Below are positions 48,940 to 59,198 of a stretch of DNA of 64,000 nucleotides, in pieces. How positions within the stretch are numbered: position 1 is the first letter of the stretch; each line of letters begins with the position of its first letter. The stretch covers positions 2,790,001 through 2,854,000 of the forward strand of contig NC_049916.1 of the NCBI RefSeq assembly GCF_001411555.2, read 5' to 3'. A program made the translations under genes and the position numbers. The notes beneath the pieces were generated by a model that worked only from the letters and a program-made list of their open reading frames with translations, searched no databases and was not told the DNA's origin. Origin of the DNA: Juglans regia (Eukaryota; Streptophyta; Magnoliopsida; Fagales; Juglandaceae).

Positions 48940-51900
48940 GGGGGAGATGCTGATTTTGTTACAAATTCAGTGCAACCAGAAATATCATTACATGCTTTAA
49001 TTGGTTTAGTCAACCCTAGAACTATGAGGGTGAAGGGTAGGGTTGGGAACCAGGAGGTAGTTATTTTAATTGACTCGGGAGCATCCACAATTTTATAGAC
49101 ACTTCTGTGATTACAAAAGGAAAAGTTCCAGTGGACAGTGACAAAATAATTAAGGTGAAAGTGGCCAATGGAGAGACGGTCATGAGTGAGGGCAGTTGTG
49201 CCTCATTGAGAGTATGGGTGCAGGGGAATGTATTTGTTACTGGAGCTTTTATGTTGGTGCTAGTGGGCTATGACATGGTGTTGAGAGTGCAATGGCTTCA
49301 TGAGTTGGGGTCCATTCTTTGAAATTTTAAAGAATTGTTTATGAAATTTCATTATAACAGTAATGTGATTGAGTTGCAAGGCTTGTGTCCAGCCAAGCTA
49401 ATCGAAGAGGGCAGCTTGAACAAAAACAATAAACTGGAGAAAAAGGGCGTGCTGTTACAGTTAGTGGAGGTGAAGGAGAATCAAGAGTCGAAGCCAAAAA
49501 TACACCCAGCTATCCAAAATTTACTAAACCAATACCAAGCAGTTTTTGGGGAACCAAAATGCCTACCTCCTATAAGATCCCATGACCATAATATCACCCT
49601 ACAGCCAAACACTCAACCCAATTTAGTCCAACCTTACCAATATCCTTATTTTCAAAAGGATGAGATAGAAAAAATTATGAAGGAGCTGTCGTCCTCTGGT
49701 GTCATAAGGCCAAGCCAAAGCTCATATTCCTCACTGGTGTTGTTGGTGAGAAAGGCAGATGGGACATAGCACATGTGTGTGGACTATAGGTCCTTGAACA
49801 GGGTGACAATGAAGGACAAGTTTCATATCCCGGTGGGGGAGGATTATTGGATGAATTAAGCGGGTCTAAATTGTTTTCAAAGTTGGACTTGCGTTCCGGG
49901 TACCACCAAATCAGGGTCAAACATGAAGATATTTCTAAAATGGCTTTTAGGACTCACGAAAGGCATTATGAGTTCTTAGTCATACCTTTTGGGTTAACGA
50001 ATGCTCCTAGCACTTTCCAAAGCCTCATGAATGAGGTTTTCAGACCATACTCAAGGAAGTTTATACTGGTTTTTTTCGATGATATTTTGGTTTATAGCGC
50101 TAACTTAGATGATCATCTCAGGCATTTGCAATTAACATGGGAGGTGTTACAGCAGTATAGCCTGTTGGCTAAGCTATCTAAATGCAGGCTTGTTGTCCTG
50201 GAAATGTCTTATATAGGCCATGTGATCTCGGATGATGGTGTAAGAGAGTAGATTCAGAAAAGCTGGTTGCTGTAACATAATGGCCATTTCCAACTTCTTT
50301 GAAGTCCTTAAGGGGGTTTCTAGGATTGACGGGCTATTATCGTCGTTTTATAAAGGGGTATGGAAGCATAGCTGCCCCATTAACATAGTTGCTCAAGAAA
50401 AACCAGTTTGCTTTGAATGAAGAGGCAAATGAAGCTTTTCAACTCCTTAAACAGGCAGTGAGTCAGCCCCCTGTATTGGCTCTCACAAATTTTTCCCTTC
50501 CTTTCATAATAGAATGTGACGCACCGGGAGGAGCAATTGGGGCTGTTTTGATCAAAGGAACAGGTCCATAGCCTTTTACAGCCAGGCTTTAAAAGGCAGA
50601 ATCCTAAATCTGTCCACCTATGAAAAAGAGCTCTATGCATTGGTTATGGCAGTGCAAAAATGGCAACCGTACTTGTTGGGGCACCCTTTTGTGGTGAGGA
50701 CAGATCATCAGAGTTTGAAGTATCTTTTAGAGCAGAAAATAGGTACTCCTACACAGCAAAAGTGGACCACGAAATTACTAGGGTATGATATGTTGGTGGA
50801 GTACAAAAAGGGATTGGAAAACATAGCAGCAGATGCCTTGTCTAGAAGAGGTGAGGGAGAGGAGCAAATAGTGGAAGCCACCCTTACTGTCATTTCTTTA
50901 CCAACATTTGAGTGGATGAAAGAGATTAAGGAAGGGTACAAGGGGGATCCTAAAGTACTAGAATTAATGGAGAAATTTCAAAGAGGTGATTTACCTCAGA
51001 AATACTCAATAAGGGAGGGATTGCTTTTTTACAAGCAGAGGTTAGTAGTGGCTGATGATGCAGCCTTCAAACAGAAACTGTTGCAGCTGGTGCACTCTAG
51101 TGCTTTGGGAGGACATTCGAGGCATGATAAGACCCTCCATAGACTTAGAAGAGATTTCTATTATGAGGGTATAAAGAAAACTGTGAAGGATTACATTAGG
51201 GATTGTGAAATATGTCATTGTATGAAGATTGATCAGACAAAACCCAGTAGCCTACTTCAGCCCCTTCCAATCCCTTCCCAACCCTGGACTCAAATCTCTA
51301 TGGATTTCATAGAGGGTCTACCTCCCTCACATGGTTTTAATAGCCTATGGGTAGTTGTTGATAGGCTCACAAAATACATCCATTTTATTCCTATAACCCA
51401 CCCGTATGCTGCCAAAACCATAGCCCAATTGTTTACCAAGCACATCCTAAAACTACATGGAATGCCCAACACCATAGTGTCTGATCGTGATAGGACATTT
51501 ACAAGTACCTTTTGGCAGGAGCTGTTTAAGTCCCAGGGGATGCAATTAGCCTTCAACACTGCATACCATCCACAGTCAAATGGGCAGACTGAAGCCGTGA
51601 ACAAGTGTGTAGAGAGTCTTTTTAGGTGCTATGCGGGGGACAGACCTCGGGATTGGATCCAATGGGTGCCCTTAGCTGAGTGGTGGTATAATACCACCCA
51701 ACACTCATCTATTCGAATCACCCCTTTCCAAGCACTGTACAGGTATGAACACCCCAAGTTAATCAGTTACATGCCAGGGTTATCTAAAGTGCAGATAGTT
51801 GAAAAAATTTTACAGACAAGAGAACACATGAATAGCTTACTCAAGCATAATATTCAGAGGGCCCAAAATCGCATAAAAAAATACTATGACTTGAAAAGAA

Positions 51901-52344
51901 AGGAGCAAGAGTTTGAAGTAAGAGATTTTGTTTACCTACGCCTGCAACCCTACAGGCAGATGAGTGTGGCTCATCGCAAGAACCACAAGTTGTCCCCACG
52001 TTTTTATGGCCCTTTTTCCCATCATCCAGAAAGTGGGATCCGTAGCTTACAAGTTGCAACTTCCTCCAACCTCGACAATATACATGGTATTTCATGTGTC
52101 ACAGTTGAAGAAAATCTTGGGACAAAGGCATGTTTATTTACCTACCCTCCCACCCATGGGTACAAATGGGAACTTTATGCCTGAGCCTGAAAAGGTCATC
52201 CATCACAGAGTTCGGAAACACCACAATTAGCCTTTGACCGAATGCTTGGTGCAATGGTAGGGGCAAAATGCAGAAGACGCATCATGGAAACCGTACGAAG
52301 AGCTGAAGGCATCTTACCCGCACCTTGTGGGCAAGGTGCTCTAA
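48940..52344 (+). pseudogene. pol of the gypsy element, broken (PR-RT-RH-IN-chromodomain)
   Basis: The protease has DSGAS at 49072. The reverse transcriptase has FFDDILVYS near 50078. RNase H follows, with the RTDHQSL region near 50698. The integrase has an HHCC finger (GGHSRHDK...CEICHC, about 51100-51225) and catalytic-core motifs MDFIEG, VSDRDRTF and HPQSNGQTE. A C-terminal chromodomain-like segment lies at about 52237-52341. In-frame stops are at 49320, 49767, 50278, 50386, 52228 and 52258. Single-base shifts lie near 49085, 49835, 50250, 50570 and 52010. The longest unbroken part covers the end of RNase H and most of integrase (50640 to about 52010). No function is expected. Confidence 0.85.
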
Positions 52345-52356
52345 TGTGGGAAGTTT

Positions 52357-52883
52357 TGTCACACATCCAGAGAGAAGCACGAAAGATGAAGGAGTTTTAG
52401 AGGGGATTCGGGATTTTCAGAGGACTGATCGTGCGTTTGAAGTGCCCTAGGGGATGTGAGTGAAATGCATCATCAATGGGAATCATGGACCAGGCCGTGA
52501 GCCTTGTTGAGGGATGTTGAGTTTATTCTTAGTAGAAAATAAGGCCCGTTTGCAGTAGAGAGTTACAGCCTTGAGACCCTTTATGTTTTAACTATTATGT
52601 CATTCTCTATATTAAAGCTTGTTGTTTTAATTGTAATCTTCTAGAAGGAATCTAGTCTGTTACGTCTGTTGTGTCAGACCTATTTGGGTGGAATGTTCTC
52701 ACCTGTAAAGTTATGCAAAATCATATTAGAAGTTTGTTATTCCTTCCATGTGCTCTCTCTCTCTCTCTCTATTTCTTCTTTATTCTTTCCATGGAGGTTC
52801 TCACTCTCTAAGTGAGCAAAATGATCAATTACAGAGCACCATTTTACAGATAAAACCAGTACACCTAGTTCTATAGTGTTACA
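52357..52883 (+). repeat. 3' LTR of the gypsy element
   Basis: 527 bp, TGTCACACATCC ... GTGTTACA, aligned end to end with the 5' LTR. It is preceded by GTGGGAAGTTT (52346-52356), a weak polypurine tract. Confidence 0.93.
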
Positions 52884-52888
52884 AAAGA

Positions 52889-52999
52889 AAACACTAGCTT
52901 CCTTTCGTTAAATCTTACATCTTCTCACACTGACTAGGGTCGATTACAATAAAAAAGAAGAGAAAATTGATTACACAAATTTACACCTTACAGCCTACG

Positions 53000-53039
<40 letters not shown>

Positions 53040-54129
53040 AATACACATGGGCAAATTGGGTCCTCCCTTGAGGAATGGGACAACGACGACGACGTCAATG
53101 GCCGAGAGATCTGTGAGGGCGACGCGATTTCACTGAGGAAGGAATGGAGCTATGTCTGGATTTCACTAAGGAATGAAGGAAGCTTTGTAAGCTTCCTTGG
53201 TTTTGCTACGTATTGGAAACGCTCCATTTCATCAATAAATGAAATGGAAGCGTTTCATTTAGGACTGCATTGCAGGCCACGCTCGTGGACTGTGATAAGA
53301 ATTTTCCAAAAATAAAAACTATGGGGATTGTGTTTTTTATTTTTGTAAAAGACTATTTCTGGCGCTTTAGTACTCCGCAAATAAGCAATAATTAGTCGCA
53401 AATAAAAGTCGCCACGGTTATTCTCCATTATGTGAATCCCTTTCCCGTCACATTTTATTATGGCAACAAAACATAGACACAAAAGGTAGATTTTGTGACG
53501 ATTTTTCACCCTCGACGGAAAGAAAATACCGTTACAATAAGAATAGTTGTTTCAACGACAAAACCATCACAATAGGTATAATAGTCGCCGTAAAATATTA
53601 TACAGTGAATTTTCCATCAGCATTTCCCAACTTCGCATTGAAATTTAGCCATGATTAGAAAAACGTCGCAATTAAGGTCCATTTGCGGCGATTTCTTTTG
53701 TAACGAATATACAATCGCTGGAATAGACCGATTTTCTTGTAGTTAATGTTAAAAAGTGTATTGAATTAGAAAGAAAAAAAAAATACAACAATCGATCATT
53801 CTATCGGTAGACCATCGGTCTCCGTAGAATGATCCCTTTAAAATTGTAACTTTTTGGACATAATCTTATTGCATATTATTCTTTATTCTTTTTCTTTTAA
53901 ATATTTTTTAAACATCTTTAAATATTTTAAAAAATATTTAAAAGAAAAAAAATAAATTTTTGAGAGATCAAATTGGGAGGACAAATTCAAACGACATAGT
54001 ATCATTTTCCGTACATTTAATTTATACCCTAGTTGAATTAGTACCATCTCAACCAAGTGCGATTCATAGGTTGTTCTTGCTACTGCCATGCATACTTCTA
54101 TTAAAAGGGAAAGTTATTAATAAAATTAT
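52889..54129. other. spacer after the gypsy element with a CACTA-like right end
   Basis: No gene was recognised. It has a GA array (about 52999-53034), an interval with CATTTCATC/GATGAAATGG hairpin symmetry near 53225-53265, CACTA-like subterminal repeats (53270-53741), and a small AT-rich hairpin at about 53890-53955. Confidence 0.6.
53270..53741 (-). mobile_element. CACTA-like transposon end (inverted)
   Basis: The minus-strand terminus reads ACTACAAGAAAATCGG at 53741, preceded on plus by ~450 bp of motifs such as TTGCGGCGATTT, GTCGCAA and TTGTGACG in both orientations. The orientation is opposite to the end at 31913. The 3-bp flanks do not match it, and two genes and other elements lie between, so I treat them as separate elements. 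Confidence 0.5.
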
Positions 54130-54830
54130 CAAGCAAGTTAATGCGAATTTTTGTTTAGTTTTTTTTTTTTTTAATTTAAAAGTCATCCTAGCTTTTTATG
54201 AAACTACTTGACTATAGATAGACACCCATCTATTATATATAGCACAAAAGTACGAGAGAGAGCGAACCGATATTCTTATACGATATGAAGGGAATAGTAC
54301 TCATGAGAGAGAACCTCAAACTTCTCTCTAAAAACTCCCCCAAACCGAAACTAGCTTGAGGGGCTGGGAAATTTGGCTCCTCCCCCCTCACTTTTCAAAT
54401 ATGTATTTTTTGTTTTGTTTTGTGCATTTTTCAAGTCTAATAAAGGAGAAACACGATCTGGGTTTTTCAAGTCTGTGTGGTTTGTGTGTATTTTTGTCCG
54501 TTGCCCGCCTCCTTCACATGAGCATTTTTTGGGATCAAAGTGCTTCACAGTGGGGAACGGCAGCATGTAGTTTGGTGCTGTTTTTATGCAAAAACAGGGG
54601 AGATTCTCTTTGTTGAAGGATACCCGTGGGGGAGGGAGGTGCAGTGGTGGTTGGCTTGGAAGAGGGTTGCGGCTGGAGGTATTACAAGACAAAGCTCGGA
54701 GGCCTCGATAAAAGAGTGGCTTACGGTGGTCGGTGTTTGGTGCTTAGTGGGCTCCGAGTTTCACGACTCCATGAGCAGACCAAGATGCACGCCAGTTTGG
54801 GTGGGCTGTGGGAGAGCGGGAGACCAACCG

Positions 54831-55219
54831 CGTCCTAATGAGTGGGCGACGGAAGGGTATCTCTACTATTTATATGCTCCATACGAAGCTCACTTCTCAA
54901 CTTGCTTTTGTACTGTCTCTAAAAATGTGTGGCATCAGCGTTTGGGACATTCTCAAGCCTTTGCTATCCAAGTTCTTAAATCTAAATGACTTATTCAAAC
55001 CTTTGGCACCAATAAAACATTGTCTATTTGTGAAAGTTGTCAGTTAGGCAAACTAAGCAAGTTTTTTCGTTTTACCAGCTACTAGTTTCACTCATGCTAT
55101 TTTTTATAAAGTTTATTAAGACTTATAAGGTCCTACCCCTATTGTTTATGTCAGTAGATTTTCTTACTATGCTTGCTTAATTGGTGCCTTTTTAAAATTT
55201 ATGTGGTTTATTCCGCTCC

Positions 55220-55252
<33 letters not shown>

Positions 55253-55470
55253 ATTTTTTTTGGGCCTTTTTACTTTTTTAAAAATATGTTGAACACCAAT
55301 TCAATAAAAAAATAAAAAACTTTCAAACCGATGGGGTGGAGAATTTGCTAACACTCAGTTTACATTACATTTATAACAACAAGGTACTATTCATCAATTT
55401 TCCTACCCCCATACCCCTTAACAAAAAGGCACAGTGGAACGTCGTCATCATACTATTCGAGAACTTGGTA
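54831..55470 (+). pseudogene. Ty1/copia pol fragment (GAG-pre-integrase and integrase), broken
   Basis: Signs of copia pol: VWHQRLGH at about 54928, then SICESCQLGKLSK (the zinc-finger end of the pre-integrase domain). After ~200 bp of decay with a 32-A run, there is an integrase stretch with NTQFT and a terminal RHHTIRELGM. Many stops, shifts and internal deletions mean nothing functional remains. The sequence stops exactly at the right arm of the inverted repeat. Confidence 0.75.
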
Positions 55471-56008
55471 TGGTGGCCCACCCAGACCGACGTGTGTCTT
55501 GGTCTTGTCGTGTAGTCGTGAAACTCAGAGCCCACCAACAACCGACCACCATCAGCCACTCTTTTGTCGAGGCCTCTAAGCTCAGTTCTACAACACCTCT
55601 AGCCGCAACCCTCTTCCAAGCCAACCACTGCTACACCTCCCTCCTCCACGAGTATCCTCCAATAAAGAGAACCTTCCCTGTTTTTGCATAAAAACAGAGC
55701 ACCAAACTGCATGCTGCCGTTCTCCACTGTGAAGGACTTTGATCACAGAAAATGCTCATGTGGAGGAGGCGGGCGGCAGACAAAAACACACACAAACCAC
55801 ATAGACTTGAAAAACCTAGATCGTGTTTCTCCTTTATTAGTCTTGAAAAACACACAAAACAAAACAAAAAACACAGACTTGAAAAGTAAGTAGGGAGGAG
55901 CCAAAGCTCCCACCCCCTCAAGCTAGTTTTGGTTTGGGGGAGTTTTAATAGAGAAGTTGGAGGTTCTCTCTCATGAGTATTATTCCATTCATATTGCATA
56001 AGAATATC

Positions 56009-56009
<1 letters not shown>

Positions 56010-56083
<74 letters not shown>
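56010..56083. repeat. long CT microsatellite
   Basis: About 37 uninterrupted CT units followed by GCACGCGCGC, in the right arm of the inverted repeat. The left arm has only a short GAGAGAGAGCG at the matching place, so the expansion arose after the arms separated. Confidence 0.9.
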
Positions 56084-56084
<1 letters not shown>

Positions 56085-56202
56085 CGCGCGCTATATATAA
56101 TAGATGGATGTCTATCTATAGTCAAATAGTTTCATAAAAAGCTAGGATGACTTTTAAATATTTTTTTTTTTTTAAAAAAAATCACATTGACTTGCTATGG
56201 AT

Positions 56203-57841
56203 GGTGGCGATGGTAGGTGGAGGCGGACGCAGAAGAGAAAAAAGAGAGGAAGGGGTCACGGGCAAAGTAAAGATGCAGAAAGAAAAAGGAAAAAAAAGGG
56301 CGGGGCAAAGATAATGATGAAGCCCTAAGGGCTGGGCCCATGTGGTTCTTTTTCAATTTTTTTATTTGTAGTTTTCTATTGTTTTGTTTTAGGTAAAAAA
56401 TAAAATGAAATTGACTATTGGACTTGGTGTCCATAGCAACAGAGTCTCGTTCCTCCTTTGGGAGGAGTCGGAGTGATAGTACTCATCCTCTTTAGGAGGA
56501 TGGAGGTTAATAGTACTTCTCTTCTTTTGGAAGAGGGGTCATTTAGTTTTGTTTTTATAGAGCGCTATTCTCTCTGACAAATCAAAATATTTGTTAGGAG
56601 GGAGTTTATAAAAGTTAAAACAATGTCTATCACAAAGAAATTTGTGTGGGGGGTGCCCCAAAGCAAATGCGTAGTTTGGTTTGTAATCCGGATTTTTCCT
56701 TGTATTGATATGTCACAACTGTAACTTCGATTTCATTGAATGAAATGAAAGTCTATTTCCATAAATATGTATATAGCACAAAAGTCGATATAAAATGGGA
56801 AAGTAGGTCCATTCAGTGCCATGTGCTCTCCACTACTTGTTTCCATCCACCCATATATTTGCAAGGTTGTTTGCAAATTTTTTTTTTTTCGTTAATTAGT
56901 TTTTTTTTTGGATTTGTATTACGTTCAATTTTCAAACCAAGTTTGCTGAATAAATAACCATATGCGAGAAATATTATTTTAATTACAAAAAGATTCTACG
57001 AAAGCAAGTTTATAAACTAACGTAATTTGATATACTATATTAGATTGTAAAACTATTTTTATTATAAAATAGATCTAATATACCATATAAAATTATGTCA
57101 ATTTGTAAATTTATTTTGTGAATCTCTTTAGCGGTAGCATGTCTCACATTTTAAATATGTGAACAAATAGTGAAATCAAAAGTTCAAAACCCATCGATCT
57201 CCACAATCTCCAAAAATCCTACGAAGAGGAGACGACAGTAAATTAAGAAAGTACTACAAAATCAGTAATTAACAATGAGCTGATCTACAACGACATGCCA
57301 TATGCCCAATGTCTACTTTAATCTTATTTCTTCATTGCGTTGCTAAATTGATTCATGCCTCTATATTCTCATCTCTTCGTAGAACCTCTAAAAACACCTC
57401 CCATCCCTCTGATCGAGCGACCTTATACTCTAGTCTTCATCACCAGAACTCGATGGCTCCAAAAACTACCTTGCAGTGACATCTTCCATGTCCGGAAAAG
57501 CAAGCGGAGCTTTGAATATACGTAGGTTGCAACCACTCCTTAAGCTCTCAAGCTAAACCGTGCAACATCTATATAGAAAGAACATCAAAGAAATATCTCA
57601 AGGCCTTTTGTTCTTGAAATGGTTTCTGCAGTAATGAATGATGGGGTTGGTTGAAGGAGAAAACTGACTGTACTCCTCAAGAAGCCCACAAATGTAAAGT
57701 TTGAAAAGCTTGAACCTCTTGACCCTTCTTGCTTTCTTAAGAAATATTAGTTTTGAGATTATGGCTTATCTCATTTTCGCAATGAAAATGGAGAACTTCA
57801 GAAGATTTCATACCTTTTGGAGAATCGGTAGCCCTTTTGTG
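56203..57841. other. intergenic region with a MITE
   Basis: No gene was recognised. It holds a pair of GGAGGA/GAGGAG-rich segments (about 56450-56540), a palindromic MITE (56965-57140) and sequence of unknown nature at 57180-57840 whose composition is less AT-rich but which gives no convincing reading frame. Confidence 0.5.
56965..57140. mobile_element. palindromic MITE (copy 5 of the set)
   Basis: Contains ATTACAAAAAGATTCTACG, the central palindrome around TTTTTATTATAAAATAGATC, and GTCAATTTGTAAATTTATTT with AATCTCTTTAGCGG. It is the same arrangement as the copies at 17 and 24-26 kb. Confidence 0.55.
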
Positions 57842-59190
57842 TAGGACTGTTCATACAATTCTAGCCCAAGAGCCCGGGTTCCAAACTCGGGCCGAAATCC
57901 GGACCGGGTTAGTTCGGGATAGATCCCGAGTGAATCCAGGTTCTAAACCTGGAACCCAAGTTTACAACCCAGTACCTTTTTTTTTTTCAATTTGAATGTT
58001 TTGATTTTTTTTTTTCAATTTATGCCATGTTGTTATCCAGGAAGAGCCTCTCTGGATTGTGTTCAAGTGGGCGGGACATAGTGATGACCAAAAACCACAA
58101 GAAGATGATAAGGGCAAGAGAAAACCCCACTTTGTTCTGAATCGTTGAACAAAAAACATAACTATCAAGATTGCCATTGAAATCCCCACAATAGAATCTG
58201 GATCGAAGCATATTTAATACGCTAGAGATAATAATCTAAAGAACTTTCTAGTCCGCTTATAAAAGAATGATTGATATATAACATAGTACTTGTGCCTAGC
58301 AAGTATATCCCATCTGTTTTGGACGTATTTCACCGCCACCACCTCGTGATCACCTGCAACCAAAAAGTAGATGGCTTGGGGGTTCGATGGAACGCCTCTT
58401 ATGCCTAAGTCAATCACTGAAAGTAATAATGTAATTCTCAAGAATTCGATCCTTTCACGTACCTAGGTTCTCCCCTTATATAAAACCGTCTAATCCGTCC
58501 CCATTCTTTGGGTGATAATGTCTATTCATTATTCAAATTTAAATTTGAACATGAAGGTTCATCCTTTAGTGAATTCAAATTATAACAATTATTACCTTCT
58601 ACCGCCTTTGGGTGGTTACCCAGTCGGTATTGGCAGTGGGCTAGACCCTCTTGGTATTGATTGGGCTTTTCGATAATGGGACAAACTTCAGGCCTAAGCC
58701 AAAGCCCAGGCCCATGTGGGGGCTAATCGGTCGGGAATATTCCCTCCACCATCCACCGCAAAAAGAACTGCATGTAGTATGCAAAACCCATTTGTTAAAT
58801 GTTACAGACAACATGTTTAGGCTTGTACTGTCTTCATCAAGTCTGAGATTTTTCTGTTAAACTGACCTGAAATGGATGGAGTAAGATCCCATCTCAAATT
58901 ACCATGGAAGTTCCCATGATGGTGACAAGGAATTGCAAAATTTGTACAATATCACCATGTCTTGCCCGTTTGAACACAATCCAGAGAGGCTCTTCTTGGA
59001 TAACAGCATGGCGCAAAGTGAAAAAATAAAAAATAAAACCATCAAAAAATTCAAACTGAAAAAAAAATAGATACCGGGACCCAAACTGGGTGTACTCGGA
59101 TTTGTTCTGGGCCGGAACCCAGAACCAAAATTCGATTTTTTGGATTCTAGACCAAGCCAGGAAAAAATTCGACCCGGATGAACAGTCTTA
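57842..59190. mobile_element. 1349-bp hAT-like non-autonomous element with long TIRs
   Basis: A perfect 8-bp target duplication CTTTTGTG (57834-57841 and 59191-59198) bounds it. The termini are TAGGACTGTTCATAC and, inverted, TAAGACTGTTCATCC. The inverted arms extend ~250 bp on each side, including a well-matched block (GAAGAGCCTCTCTGGATTGT at about 58041; its inverse at about 58980). The interior (58100-58950) has no transposase; its origin is unknown and it may be captured sequence. The 8-bp duplication points to the hAT superfamily. Confidence 0.8.
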
Positions 59191-59198
59191 CTTTTGTG

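Larger units (their letters stand above)
47307..52883 (+). mobile_element. Ty3/gypsy chromovirus-like LTR retrotransposon, complete but inactivated
   Basis: The element is intact in structure: a 5' LTR, primer-binding site, gag, pol (protease, reverse transcriptase, RNase H, integrase, chromodomain), a purine-rich tract before the 3' LTR, and a perfect 5-bp target duplication AAAGA (47302-47306, 52884-52888). The reading frames carry ten nonsense codons and several frameshifts, so no functional polyprotein can be made. The LTRs still agree at roughly nine bases in ten by eye, implying a moderately old insertion. Confidence 0.95.
54130..56202. mobile_element. long inverted-repeat (foldback) structure with a copia fragment in its loop
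   Basis: The left arm is about 54130-54811 and the right arm about 55471-56202. Read inverted, the arms match along their whole length (for example TAAAGGAGAAACACGATCTG and GAGGGTTGCGGCT appear in both). The right arm is expanded by a ~74-bp CT microsatellite. The loop (about 54812-55470) is a Ty1/copia pol fragment. No transposase is present. The outer ends are imprecise and no target duplication was found. It could be a TIR element that captured copia sequence, or two opposite insertions into one copia copy. Confidence 0.75.

Noticed and set aside
54356..54989. Overlapping plus-strand frames in the left inverted-repeat arm, one of 149 codons
   Set aside because: The corresponding right arm keeps open text only in fragments and in shifted frames. 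Only the copia-like tail is recognisable; the rest looks like non-coding repeat.
58214..58441. A 75-codon minus-strand frame inside the hAT-like element
   Set aside because: It matches no transposase feature and no family I know. It might be a captured fragment, but evidence is too thin for a CDS call.
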